Positions 54,419-63,748 of a stretch of 64,000 bases of DNA are shown one piece after another. A program made the position numbers and the translations under genes. Origin of the DNA: Rhodococcoides trifolii (GTDB taxonomy: Bacteria; Actinomycetota; Actinomycetes; Mycobacteriales; Mycobacteriaceae). Position 1 is the first letter of the stretch. Every line of letters begins with the position of its first letter. The notes below the pieces were generated by a model that saw only the letters and a list, made by a program, of their open reading frames with translations, had not been told where the DNA came from and did no database searches. Where the stretch lies: positions 620,001 through 684,000 of the forward strand of contig NZ_BMCU01000003.1 in assembly GCF_014635345.1 (NCBI RefSeq), in the 5' to 3' direction.

Positions 54419-55192
54419 TCAGACTGCGGTGATGCCGCCGTCGATCGTGACAGCGGAGCCTGTTTGGTAGAGAACGTCTTCGCGTAACAAGAATGCGACC
54501 AGTTCGGCTACCTCCTCTGGTGTCCCGTAACGCCGCAGAGGTGTTCCCTCCATGAACCGGTCGCGCTCGAACCCCGGGTCGTCGGGGTTGACGAGCGTCT
54601 CGGATCTCGTCATCAACGGTGTATCGACGGGTCCGGGGCAAATGCAGTTCACTCGAATTCCGTACGGAGCCGATTCCGCTGCGGCCGTCCGCGTCAGACC
54701 CAGCACGCCGTGTTTGGTCACCACGTAATCGGAGCGATCGGGGGCAGCTTTCAGGCTCAGTATCGACCCGGTGTTGACGACGGCGCCACCACCGGACCGT
54801 CGTAACAGCGGCAGGACGTGCTTGAGCCCGAAGAACATTCCGTTCAGGTTGACGTCCACTACGGACCGCCATTCGCTCTCGGTGGTCTCCACGATCGACT
54901 TGTGCACGCCTTCGACGCCGGCATTGTTGAAGAACAGGCGCGTGTCACCGAGCAGCAAGTTTGCTGCTGCTGCATACGCTTCTACTTGCGAATACTGGGA
55001 AACATCGGCCTGGAAGGGGTGAACCTCTCCAGTCGCCTCCGACGCCACACGCTCGGCGCTCTCCGCGTTCATGTCCACCGCCAGCACCCGCGCTCCCGCC
55101 GCAGCGAGGTGCAGCGCGACGGCGCGGCCGATTCCGCTCCCCGCACCGGTGACGATGGCGCCTTTGCCCGCGAACGAACTCGTCGCGGTCAT
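54419..55192 (-). CDS. Short-chain dehydrogenase/reductase
   Basis: A 257-residue classical SDR. T-G-A-G-S-G-I-G (about 15-22), N-N-A-G, and a catalytic Ser with S-D-Y-V-V-T-K-H. V-D-M after the second strand favours NAD. The C-terminal D-G-G-I-T-A-V ending is shared with the SDR at 58293, suggesting related roles. ATGA overlap with the PRISE gene. Confidence 0.87.
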   Translation of the reverse strand: MTATSSFAGKGAIVTGAGSGIGRAVALHLAAAGARVLAVDMNAESAERVASEATGEVHPFQADVSQYSQVEAYAAAANLLLGDTRLFFNNAGVEGVHKSIVETTESEWRSVVDVNLNGMFFGLKHVLPLLRRSGGGAVVNTGSILSLKAAPDRSDYVVTKHGVLGLTRTAAAESAPYGIRVNCICPGPVDTPLMTRSETLVNPDDPGFERDRFMEGTPLRRYGTPEEVAELVAFLLREDVLYQTGSAVTIDGGITAV

Positions 55193-56286
55193 CGCGTCGG
55201 CAGGATTCCGGCGGAGCGGTAACGCTCCGTCTTGTTCACGAAACTGTCGAAGGTCGAGCGGAAGCCGAGGAACCCCGCCTGCCGACTCTTCGTCATATCG
55301 GTCAGGCACTCGATATTGCGTCCCAGATCGCTGTCGGTGTGCCACCAGGATGCGAGACGATCGACGTCGTCCACAGCGAGGCTGTTCTTCGCCGCGATTT
55401 CTGCCCAGATCTTGGGCGCATCGTCCATGCGGTCCGCCAAAGGCTGCGGGGTATCCGAAAAGCCGACGGGATCGACGCCGAACACCTCCGCGATCTTGGG
55501 CCACATCCACCGCCACCTGAACACGTCGCCGTTGGCGATGTTGAACGCTTCGTTCGCGCCCTCGGGACGAGTTGCGGCCCAGATCATCTGCTCACCCAGG
55601 AGGTCGGCGTCAGTGATGTCGGTCAGCCCGTTCCACTGGGTCTGCGACCCCGGGAAAACGAAGGGCGCACCGGTCTCCCGGCAAATCTCGGCGTACACGC
55701 CCAGGGTCAGAACCATGTTCATGGCGTTGCCGACCGCGAACCCGAACACCGTGTGGGCGCGATGCACGCTCCAGGTGAATCCCAGCTTCGTCGCCGCGGC
55801 GAACAGTTCGTCCTCCTGCGCGTAGTAGAAGTTGGGGCTGTCCAACCTGGGTTCGTTCTCGTGAAAGGGGGTGTCCGCCATGACTCCGGTGGCGTAGTTG
55901 TCGAACGGTCCGAGGTAGTGCTTGAGACCGGTCAGCAGTCCGACGTGACGCAGTGCGGACTTGCCTTTCAGGGCAGTGAGGACGTTGCGAACGGTGGCGC
56001 TGTTGACCTCGATGTTGGCTGCTTCGGAATCCTGCTTCATCCAGGCGGTGATGAACACGATCTCGGGGTCCACCTCGCCGAGGGCAGACGTCAGCGATTC
56101 GGGATCGAGTAGGTCAGCCGCAACCGGGACGACTCCCTCGACGGGGTTGGAGCCTCCGCGAGAGAGTCCATAGGTGGTCCAGCCTGCGTCCACGAGCTGA
56201 CGGGAGATCGTTTGGCCCGCAATGCCGGTGGCACCGACGACGAGCGCGGTAGGGGTGGTGGATTCTCGAGACACGGGTGCACTCAT
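55189..56286 (-). CDS. PRISE-type enone reductase (progesterone 5beta-reductase/iridoid synthase-like)
   Basis: A 365-residue extended SDR. The cofactor motif is G-A-T-G-I-A-G (about 18-24). The two PRISE signatures are both present: T-G-L-K122-H-Y-L-G-P-F with the catalytic lysine, and N-F-Y-Y155-A-Q-E-D with the catalytic tyrosine. Members reduce 1,4-enones in steroids, iridoids and small enones with NADPH. In plants it serves terpenoid synthesis; the bacterial role is unknown. ATGA overlaps on both sides. Confidence 0.85.
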   Translation of the reverse strand: MSAPVSRESTTPTALVVGATGIAGQTISRQLVDAGWTTYGLSRGGSNPVEGVVPVAADLLDPESLTSALGEVDPEIVFITAWMKQDSEAANIEVNSATVRNVLTALKGKSALRHVGLLTGLKHYLGPFDNYATGVMADTPFHENEPRLDSPNFYYAQEDELFAAATKLGFTWSVHRAHTVFGFAVGNAMNMVLTLGVYAEICRETGAPFVFPGSQTQWNGLTDITDADLLGEQMIWAATRPEGANEAFNIANGDVFRWRWMWPKIAEVFGVDPVGFSDTPQPLADRMDDAPKIWAEIAAKNSLAVDDVDRLASWWHTDSDLGRNIECLTDMTKSRQAGFLGFRSTFDSFVNKTERYRSAGILPTR

Positions 56287-57344
56287 TTCGCGGGATCGAT
56301 CAGGACTTTGCCTTCGACCTGCCCTGAGGACAGACGGTCGAGTGACGAGGGAAGGTCGGCCAGGCCGACAGGAGCTTCGGCGAGTTCCTGCCCGAGACGC
56401 CCTGCGGCCAGGATGTCCAGCGCGGCCGGTAGATCGGTATCGCACACGTGGGCCAACGTGGTCTCGAGCGTGATTTCGCGGAACACGATGGAATGCATGT
56501 CGAGAGCGGGCTTCTCCTTGGGAATGCCCACCGCCAGTACGCGTCCGCCGTCGGTAACCATCTGCAGCGCCGAGACCAGTTGGCCCGGTGCGCCACTGGC
56601 CTCGATGACCACATCCGGTTTCGTCCCGCCCAACGCTTCGATCACGTCGGCGGCGATATCGTCGGATGGGCTCAGGGTGCGGTCGGCGCCTAGGCGTGCC
56701 GCTCGGTCGAGTCGCGGACCGGGAAAGTCGACAACGGTGACGTTCACGTCGCCGAGGTACTTCAGGCCGGACAGGACGAACGAACCGATGGCACCCGCAC
56801 CGATCACCACGACGTTGTCCCCCGATCGTGCCCCTGATCGACGAGCCGCGTGGATTCCGACGGCCAGCGGCTGGGCCAGGCCCGCGTGGTCGACGGAGAG
56901 ACCATCCGGCATGGCGCGCAACGTCTTCGACGGGACCGCCGCGAACTCGGCCATGCCGCCGTTCACGTTGAGGCCCAAGGTCTTGTAGGTCGCGCACTGG
57001 TTGGTCCGGCCTTCGAGGCAGCGGCGGCACTCGCCGCACCAGATTCCTGCACCGGTGGCCACGAGGTCACCGACCGCCCACGACGACCCTGCCGCCGTCT
57101 CGACGATCTCGCCGACGAACTCGTGTCCGAGGATCAACGGGCCCATGTGGCCGCTGTGTGGGTGGCGCCGGGTGACCGGAAACGTCTTCGGCCCCGCGAC
57201 CCATTCCGATGCGTCGGTGCCGCAGATGCCGGAACGCAGCACGCGCAGGAGCACGTCGTGCTCCGACGGCTCCGGAAGCGGTACGTCCTCGATACGGATG
57301 TCGTGCGCACCGTGGAACACGGCGGCCTTCATGGTGTGAGACAC
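56283..57344 (-). CDS. Zinc-dependent alcohol dehydrogenase (sorbitol/threonine DH-like)
   Basis: A 353-residue MDR with the catalytic site C-G-T-D-A-S-E-W and G-H-E-F, the structural zinc cysteines C-G-E-C-R-R-C-L-E-G-R-T-N-Q-C, and an NAD motif G-A-G-A-I-G. First gene of the operon running to 52396. Start GTG 57344 has a TAGGAG site 4-5 nt upstream; ATG 57332 is an alternative. Divergent from the XRE-cupin regulator. Confidence 0.87.
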   Translation of the reverse strand: MSHTMKAAVFHGAHDIRIEDVPLPEPSEHDVLLRVLRSGICGTDASEWVAGPKTFPVTRRHPHSGHMGPLILGHEFVGEIVETAAGSSWAVGDLVATGAGIWCGECRRCLEGRTNQCATYKTLGLNVNGGMAEFAAVPSKTLRAMPDGLSVDHAGLAQPLAVGIHAARRSGARSGDNVVVIGAGAIGSFVLSGLKYLGDVNVTVVDFPGPRLDRAARLGADRTLSPSDDIAADVIEALGGTKPDVVIEASGAPGQLVSALQMVTDGGRVLAVGIPKEKPALDMHSIVFREITLETTLAHVCDTDLPAALDILAAGRLGQELAEAPVGLADLPSSLDRLSSGQVEGKVLIDPAK

Positions 57345-57460
57345 AGAACTCCTAAAATGCGCTCCAGGTGTGATGCAGGCAACTCAATGTAGAGTATCAC
57401 TGCACATGTTCAGTGGAAAGAGGGTGGTGTTCTGCCGTGACTTCTCGCCGCGAGGTGCGA

Positions 57461-57529
57461 TACTTCGACGAAGTAGTTGACGCGCCGACTGTGTAGGTAC
57501 ACACCGACGTGCGTACACACCGGTGGTGT
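57461..57529. promoter_or_regulatory. Divergent control region: palindrome and direct repeats
   Basis: TACTTCG-A-CGAAGTA (57461-57475) is a perfect 15-bp palindrome. GTACACACCG occurs twice with 16-bp spacing (57497-57506, 57513-57522), the second running into ACACC-GGT-GGTGT. These are likely binding sites for the XRE-cupin regulator. Confidence 0.55.
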
Positions 57530-57556
57530 CGGGGGAAGAGCAGGGGAGGACGGAAG

Positions 57557-58273
57557 ATGAGCGAAGCAGCGATCGAAGTCGGGACAACCGACTCGGCTGC
57601 CCAGATGAACGTACAGATGGGTCTTCGACTGCGCGGCGCCCGCGAAGGCGCAGGAATGTCGTTGCGCGAGATGGCGCGACGCGTCAACCTCTCCCCCAGC
57701 TTCATCTCGCAAGTCGAATTGGGACGCACCGCCCCGTCGGTGGGCACCCTGTACGCCATCGTGACCGAGCTCGGGCTCTCGCTCGACTCCCTCATGGCCG
57801 AGGACGTGGCTCCCCACGATCTGGAAACTGCGGCGCCGGAACCGGTTTCGACGTCAGACGACATCACGGGGGTGTCGCACGCACTCGGGGGAGTACAGCG
57901 CTCGCGTGTGGTACCACTGCCGGAGGTCGGGTCACTCCCCGGATTGCAGCGAGCCGACGAACGCCCCGAGCTCTACCTCGGCGGAGTCCGGTGGGAGCGC
58001 TTGACACCGGACGACGACCCGAACGTCGAGTTTCTCCGGGTCACGTACCCGTCGGGGACAGAATCGTGCCCGGCCGACAACCTGATGAACCACGGCGGCA
58101 AGGAATACATCCACATCTTGTCCGGTCGCCTCGAGATTCAGGTGGCGTTCGCTCGGCAAGTACTCGGTCCGGGCGACAGCCTGCACTTCGATTCCTCGAT
58201 CCCACACCGGCTGAGCAACCCCCACGACGAAACGTGCGTCGCGATGTGGTTCGTGGTCGGCCGACAACACTGA
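57557..58273 (+). CDS. XRE-cupin transcriptional regulator
   Basis: A 238-residue regulator. The N-terminal XRE helix-turn-helix is M-S-L-R-E-M-A-R-R-V-N-L-S-P-S-F-I-S-Q-V-E (about 34-54). The C-terminal cupin (about 160-235) has H-G-G-K-E-Y-I-H-I-L-S-G and P-G-D-S-L-H-F-D-S-S-I-P-H-R, with metal-type His/Glu positions kept. These regulators sense a small substrate and control catabolic genes. It is divergent from the ADH-PRISE operon and convergent with the second SDR. Confidence 0.87.
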   Translation: MSEAAIEVGTTDSAAQMNVQMGLRLRGAREGAGMSLREMARRVNLSPSFISQVELGRTAPSVGTLYAIVTELGLSLDSLMAEDVAPHDLETAAPEPVSTSDDITGVSHALGGVQRSRVVPLPEVGSLPGLQRADERPELYLGGVRWERLTPDDDPNVEFLRVTYPSGTESCPADNLMNHGGKEYIHILSGRLEIQVAFARQVLGPGDSLHFDSSIPHRLSNPHDETCVAMWFVVGRQH

Positions 58274-58292
58274 AATACGTTGTGGCGGTACT

Positions 58293-59063
58293 TCAGACGG
58301 CAGTGTAGCCGCCGTCGACCACCAGTGCCGAGCCGTGCACGAAACGCGCCTCGTCGCTGGCCAGGAACAGCACAGCCTGCGCCACGTCCTCCGGCTCACC
58401 CACATGGCCGATCGGGTGCTTGGGCTCCATGATGTCGAGATAGCCCCGCAGTCCACCGTCGCTGCGCTCGGCGAGCTCGCGCACGAACGGGGTGAGGATA
58501 GTGCCGGGGTGAACGGAATTCACGCGAATGTGGTCGCGCCCGTACGTCGCCGCGTCCTTCTTGGTCATGATCGTCACCGCACCCTTTGCCGCGTGATACG
58601 GCGCCATCTCGTGCGAACCCACGAGTCCGTAGATCGACGATATGTTGACGATGCTTCCGCCGCCGTTGTCACGCAGATGCCGAATCACATGCTTGGTGCA
58701 GAAGAAGACGCCCTTGACGTCGACGGCGAAGACTGCGTCCCACTCGGATTCGGTGACCTCGTCCGTGGGCTTGTCCACACCCGAGATCCCGGCGTTGTTC
58801 ACCAGGATGTCGACCTTGCCCCACTGCCGACGCACTGCGTCGAAGACGTCGGAGACGTCGGCCTCGTTGCTGACGTCGAGGCGCCAGAACTTCGCCTGTC
58901 CCCCTTCGCTTTCGATCATTCGGACGGTGTCGCGTCCGTCCGCTTCGGACACGTCGGTGACGGCCACCGCCGCGCCCTCGGCGGCGAACAGCGTGGCCAT
59001 GGCGCGTCCCATGCCGTTTCCGGATCCGGTGACGATGGCTACTTTGTCGTGCAGGCGAGGCAT
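58293..59063 (-). CDS. Short-chain dehydrogenase/reductase
   Basis: A 256-residue classical SDR: T-G-S-G-N-G-M-G near residue 12, N-N-A-G near 90, then S-S-I-Y and a catalytic Y-H-A-A-K near 155. The ATG at 59063 follows the zinc dehydrogenase stop by 23 bp; the longer open frame upstream overlaps that gene and is rejected. Last gene of the ABC transporter operon. Confidence 0.87.
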   Translation of the reverse strand: MPRLHDKVAIVTGSGNGMGRAMATLFAAEGAAVAVTDVSEADGRDTVRMIESEGGQAKFWRLDVSNEADVSDVFDAVRRQWGKVDILVNNAGISGVDKPTDEVTESEWDAVFAVDVKGVFFCTKHVIRHLRDNGGGSIVNISSIYGLVGSHEMAPYHAAKGAVTIMTKKDAATYGRDHIRVNSVHPGTILTPFVRELAERSDGGLRGYLDIMEPKHPIGHVGEPEDVAQAVLFLASDEARFVHGSALVVDGGYTAV

Positions 59064-59086
59064 ACGGGTCCCTACTGAGTCGTCGA

Positions 59087-60061
59087 TCAGAGTTCGGCGT
59101 CGAACTGAATGTGCACTTTGATGTTCTCGGCGGTCTTGCGAGACTCGGCGAGTGCGGTAACCGCATCGTCGGCCGCGAACTCCCGAGTTACCAAGCGGCC
59201 CAGATCGAGTCCGCTCTTGGCGATGAAGCGGAGCGTCGCCGGCCAGACACCCGGTGAACCGATGGCACCGCGGATGTCGAGTTCCTTGGACTGGATCAAC
59301 CCGAGTTTCGCGGGCGCCGACCGGCCCACGTCGATGCCGATGTACACCAGTCGTGCACGGTACCCGGCAAGCTCGAGCGCGGAAGCCATCACCTCGGGAC
59401 GGCCCGTGGCCTCGACCACCACGTCGGCACCTCGCCCCCCGCTGTGGTCTCGAAGAACCGCCTCGACGTCGTCCGGTGCGACCGCACGGTCCGCCCCGAG
59501 TTCGAGCGCAGCAGCGCGGCGGCCCTCCGACGGTTCGACCACGAGCGTGGTGGCCCCCAGTGCCGCTGCTCCTGCCACGACACCGAGGCCGATGGGTCCC
59601 GCGCCGAGAACGACGACGACGTCGCTTGCATTGACGTTGCCGGCCCGCATCAGTCCGTAGTAACCACAGCTGAACGGCTCCACCAACGCACCGCTGGTGA
59701 AGGAGACTTCGTCCGGAAGTTTGTGCAGCCATGCGGGTTTGACGACGAAGAACTCTGCCGCGGCGCCGCTGATGGAGAATCCGAAGTGATCGTCACCGAT
59801 CACGCACTCACCGACCACGCGGTCACCGACCACGAACTCCGTCACGTCGGCACCGATCTTGGCCACCTCGCCGGACCATTCGTGCCCCGGGATGATCGGA
59901 TATTCGAACGGAATGATGTAGCGGCCTTCGAGCAGTTCGATGTCGGAGTGACACACTCCGACCGATCGAGCCGCGATCAGGACCTCGTCGGCCGCGATCT
60001 CGGGAATCTCGATGTTCTGAACCTCGGCGGTGTTCTCCGCGACGAATCTCAGTGCTTTCAT
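59087..60061 (-). CDS. MDR-family dehydrogenase lacking the structural zinc loop
   Basis: A 324-residue MDR. The catalytic zinc ligands C-H-S-D and G-H-E-W are present, and the cofactor motif is G-A-G-P-I-G-L-G. The four-cysteine structural loop is absent: the segment after G-D-R-V-V-G-E-C has no other cysteines. The 324-residue length agrees. It is co-directional with the fused ABC gene 42 bp upstream, so it probably oxidises the imported compound. Confidence 0.85.
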   Translation of the reverse strand: MKALRFVAENTAEVQNIEIPEIAADEVLIAARSVGVCHSDIELLEGRYIIPFEYPIIPGHEWSGEVAKIGADVTEFVVGDRVVGECVIGDDHFGFSISGAAAEFFVVKPAWLHKLPDEVSFTSGALVEPFSCGYYGLMRAGNVNASDVVVVLGAGPIGLGVVAGAAALGATTLVVEPSEGRRAAALELGADRAVAPDDVEAVLRDHSGGRGADVVVEATGRPEVMASALELAGYRARLVYIGIDVGRSAPAKLGLIQSKELDIRGAIGSPGVWPATLRFIAKSGLDLGRLVTREFAADDAVTALAESRKTAENIKVHIQFDAEL

Positions 60062-60103
60062 GACGTGCCTATCCTGTCGATGTGTCGGTCGATTGTGACG
60101 CGA

Positions 60104-62617
60104 TCAGTGGTGCCGGTTGGCTTGACGCTGCTGCAGACCGATGTAGAGCACGGCGGCGACGATGACGATGGCGCCCTGAAGCCAGTACTGCCAGGCGGTA
60201 CCCAGTCGCAGGAAGTTGGCCATGGCCAGAATCACCTGCAGCAGAAGCGCGCCGAGCAGCACCGCGATCGGCGAACCGCTACCGCCGCGCAGCAGAGTTC
60301 CGGCGACGACGACGGCGGTGATGCTGGCCAGGGTGAACGAGATTCCCTGGTTGGGATCACCGACGCCGACCTGTCCGACCAGCATGATTCCGCCGAACAT
60401 GGTCAGCAGCGAACAGCCGACGTACGCCGCGGTGACGGTGAGTCCGGTCTTCACACCGAACTTCTCGGCAATCGTGGCGTCGGACCCCGTCGCGCGCAAC
60501 GCGATGCCGGGACGCGCGAACTTCAGCGCGAATCCCAGTCCGACGGCGGCGAGGACCACGACGACCGTGGCGACGGGAACGGGACCCACGCTGTAGTTGA
60601 TGACGTCGAGGATCGTGAAGTCGACATAACCGTCGATCTCCGGGCGAAGCAGCAATGACACGCCCTGAATCCCGATGTAGGTCACCAATGTAGCGGCGAC
60701 AGCGGTGAACTTCAGACCGCGAATCAAACCGCCGTTGACGGCCCCGACGAGAACCGCCGCCACGACGGCGATCACGATGCCGCCGAACAGCCGGGCGACC
60801 GATGCACCGTCGTACCAGAAGAACGACATGATCACCAGGACGAGGCCGGTGAGCGGCCCGACCGACAGATCGATCCCGCCCGTCATCACTACCAGCATCT
60901 GGCCCAGAGCAATGAAGCCGAGGGCCGTGGTGGTGAGGAGGATCGACGAGATGTTGGCCTCGCCGAGGAACCGGATGTTCTGCGTCGTCGCGATCAGGGC
61001 CAACAGGACGATGGCGCCGAGCAGTATGTAACTCGGAAGGGAACGAGCAATGCGACTCGGCGCGCTCGCGACGGTCTTGGTGGCGGCATCCGTCCTGTCG
61101 GTGCGGTGTCCCGTGGCCGAGACCATGGCGTGCATCATGTTTCGTTCGGTCACTGCGTCACCGGTCAGCGATTCGACGATGGAGCCTCGTGAGATCACGA
61201 GCACGCGGTCGCAGAGCCCCTCGAGTTCGAGAGCATCCGAGGACAGTACGACGATGGCCATGCCATCGTCGGCGGCTGCCCGCAACTGCGCGTAGATCTC
61301 GGCGCGTGCGCCGGCGTCCACACCCTGGGTGGGCTCCTCCGCGAGAACGAGTTTAGGCTCTGCCAGCAGCGCCCTCGCCAGGACCACCTTCTGCTGGTTA
61401 CCGCCGGAGAGGTTGCCGACAAGGGTCTCGACACTCGGCGCCTTGACCGTCAGCGCCGAAGACATCTCTGTGGTGAGTCGAGCCTCCTTGCTGCGGTCGA
61501 TGATTCCGTTGCGGACGAACCGGCCGAAGGCACCGAGGGCCGAGTTCTCTCGAATCGAGAACTCCGACAGAACACCTTCACCCGCACGGTCCGCAGGCAT
61601 GAACGCGATCCCCGCCTTGTGGGCATCGGCGGAGGACTTCAGCTTCAGCGTGGTGCCGTCGAGACGTGCGATGCCGGTCGACGGTGTCAGACCCGCCAGC
61701 GCCCGGAGCAGGGCGACCTGCCCGTTCCCCGCGACACCGGCGAGACCGACGATCTCACCCGCAGCGACGGAGAACGAGACGTCGTCGAAGTCGGTACCCG
61801 AGAGCGACGTCACCACCAACCCGTCGCCGATAGGACCGTGCCCCTTGGGCGGGAACACTGCATCGACGTCACGCCCGGCGATCAGCGTGATGATCTCGTC
61901 GTCGGTGAGGGTCTGCGGGTCATAGGACCCGCGGACCCGACCGTCACGCAGAATCGTCATCGTGTCGGCCAGTTCCCGCACCTCGGGGATGCGGTGGGTG
62001 ATGTAGACGACTGCCACTCCGGCGGCGGCCACACTGCGGACACGATCGAACAGCAGGTCGACCTTGTCCTGAACGAGAGGCGCGGTCGGCTCGTCGAGAA
62101 TGAGCACCTTGGTGTCCGTGGCAAGGGCTTTGGCGATCTCGATCAGCTGACGCTCGGCGATCGGCAAGTCGCCGCACTTCGTGTCCGGATGCACTGCGCA
62201 CCCCACGGCAGCCAACTTCTCGCTCACCCAGGGACCTATCTGGAACACGGACGGTCGAAGACTGCGGGGAATCGCGAGGACCATGTTCTCCGCGACCGTC
62301 AGATCCGGCAGCAGCGCCGGGGTCTGATGCACGATCGAGATCCCCAGCTCGAGTGCTTGGGCCGGCGTCAGTCCGGTGTGCTCGACACCGTCGACGCTGA
62401 CCGAACCTGTTGTGGGGGTCAATGTTCCGGAGATGATCGACATCAACGTGGACTTGCCGGCGCCGTTCTCTCCGAGCAGGGCGTGAACCTGGCCAGGTAC
62501 CACGTCGATGTCGACGCCGGACAGAGCGGTGACGGGTCCGAAGGTCATGCCGATTCCGCGCACCTGCAGGTACGGGGTCGCGAGAGCGGCGGCGTTCGGC
62601 TGAATGGTGTCGGTCAC
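60104..62617 (-). CDS. Fused sugar ABC importer: RbsA-like double ATPase plus RbsC-like permease
   Basis: One uninterrupted 837-residue chain. Two ATPase modules (about 20-510) come first: Walker A G-E-N-G-A-G-K-S-T, Walker B L-I-L-D-E-P-T-A, then a second module with degenerate Walker A G-V-A-G-N-G-Q and signature L-S-G-G-N-Q-Q-K. An RbsC-type permease (about 540-825) follows, with G-G-I-D-L-S-V-G-P and about eight to ten helices. These parts are separate genes in most ribose-type systems. GTG start overlaps the binding-protein stop. Confidence 0.9.
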   Translation of the reverse strand: MTDTIQPNAAALATPYLQVRGIGMTFGPVTALSGVDIDVVPGQVHALLGENGAGKSTLMSIISGTLTPTTGSVSVDGVEHTGLTPAQALELGISIVHQTPALLPDLTVAENMVLAIPRSLRPSVFQIGPWVSEKLAAVGCAVHPDTKCGDLPIAERQLIEIAKALATDTKVLILDEPTAPLVQDKVDLLFDRVRSVAAAGVAVVYITHRIPEVRELADTMTILRDGRVRGSYDPQTLTDDEIITLIAGRDVDAVFPPKGHGPIGDGLVVTSLSGTDFDDVSFSVAAGEIVGLAGVAGNGQVALLRALAGLTPSTGIARLDGTTLKLKSSADAHKAGIAFMPADRAGEGVLSEFSIRENSALGAFGRFVRNGIIDRSKEARLTTEMSSALTVKAPSVETLVGNLSGGNQQKVVLARALLAEPKLVLAEEPTQGVDAGARAEIYAQLRAAADDGMAIVVLSSDALELEGLCDRVLVISRGSIVESLTGDAVTERNMMHAMVSATGHRTDRTDAATKTVASAPSRIARSLPSYILLGAIVLLALIATTQNIRFLGEANISSILLTTTALGFIALGQMLVVMTGGIDLSVGPLTGLVLVIMSFFWYDGASVARLFGGIVIAVVAAVLVGAVNGGLIRGLKFTAVAATLVTYIGIQGVSLLLRPEIDGYVDFTILDVINYSVGPVPVATVVVVLAAVGLGFALKFARPGIALRATGSDATIAEKFGVKTGLTVTAAYVGCSLLTMFGGIMLVGQVGVGDPNQGISFTLASITAVVVAGTLLRGGSGSPIAVLLGALLLQVILAMANFLRLGTAWQYWLQGAIVIVAAVLYIGLQQRQANRHH

Positions 62618-63699
62618 TGGAGAACCTCTCCGATGCGTTGCGGGTCGAGTGAGCTGGAGAGCAGTGCATCCTCGGGAAGGTCCGGATTGCACTTGGGTAC
62701 GGACGGAGTCCCGCTGATCGAGTCCTCGAACGCAACGGGAACGTCGACCTTCGATTCGGGCGCGACGCCACCGGTTGCCTCGGCTACGACGTGCTGCACG
62801 GCCAGCCGGACCATGTAGGTCTGCGACGTGACCGTCAACAACTGGAATCCCGGGTTCGCGGCCTTCAATTGCTCGTATTGGCAGGACAATCCGTTGACAT
62901 CCGCCGATGCGATCAGCGGCAACGGTCGGCCGGCCTGCTGGAATGCCGTCAGAATGCTGGTCGCGGCGAAGTCCGTCAGTACCGCGTCGATCTGCGGGAA
63001 ACGCGAGAGCATGGTGGACGTCGCCTGCTGAGTTTCGGCGGGTGTCCAGTTGGTCACGGTGAACGGTTGGTCCCCGATCAGCTTGATTCCCGGGTGATCG
63101 ACCAACACTTCCTGCAGGCCTTGGTATTCCGCCAGGTCTTGGGAGTTCGCGGGTGGTCCGCCGAGAAAGAGCACGTTGCCCTCACCGTTCGGCAGCGACT
63201 TCACGAGCCATTCGCCGTAGATACGGCCGAGCGCGACGAAATCGGCTGCGACGAACGTGGTGTACTCCGACCCTTCTGCGCCACCGGGCGAGACGCGGTA
63301 CGGCACGACGTCGACGCCGGCTTTGTACTCGTAGCGCAGAGCCGGCAGCACCGCCTTGCCGGAATCGGGAAAGACGAGCATGCCGTCCACGCCTTGGGCG
63401 CCGAGGCTCTTGATGTCGGCGATCGCCTTCTGCGTGTCACCCTGCGCGTCGGTGGTGATGAAGTCCGTGACCGACGAGCACTTCGCCAGCTCCTCCTTCA
63501 GTTCCTCCAAATTGGTTCGCTTCCAACTGTTTCCACCACTTCCGTCGGCGAATCCGATGACGGCCTGATCGGGACCGCACCAATCCGGTCGTGGTTCGTC
63601 GGCGGACACGGTGTCGAAACCACCGACCGAGCAACCCGCGAGCATGGACGCGGCGCAGAGCAGGGTCAACGCCCGAGTCCGATATGTGGTTCGTGTCAT
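62614..63699 (-). CDS. Sugar ABC importer substrate-binding lipoprotein
   Basis: A 361-residue lipoprotein with a lipobox S-M-L-A-G-C23. The mature part is a periplasmic-binding-protein type I fold (I-G-F-A-D-G-S-G-G-N-S-W-K-R at the start, D-A-V-L-T-D and I-A-S-A-D-V-N-G later), as in ribose/autoinducer-2-type binding proteins. It delivers its ligand to the fused ATPase-permease encoded next. Ligand unknown. Confidence 0.88.
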   Translation of the reverse strand: MTRTTYRTRALTLLCAASMLAGCSVGGFDTVSADEPRPDWCGPDQAVIGFADGSGGNSWKRTNLEELKEELAKCSSVTDFITTDAQGDTQKAIADIKSLGAQGVDGMLVFPDSGKAVLPALRYEYKAGVDVVPYRVSPGGAEGSEYTTFVAADFVALGRIYGEWLVKSLPNGEGNVLFLGGPPANSQDLAEYQGLQEVLVDHPGIKLIGDQPFTVTNWTPAETQQATSTMLSRFPQIDAVLTDFAATSILTAFQQAGRPLPLIASADVNGLSCQYEQLKAANPGFQLLTVTSQTYMVRLAVQHVVAEATGGVAPESKVDVPVAFEDSISGTPSVPKCNPDLPEDALLSSSLDPQRIGEVLQ

Positions 63700-63748
63700 T
63701 CGCTGTGTCCTGAACGTCGGGTAATGGATGGATTCCTCGTCCGGTGTG

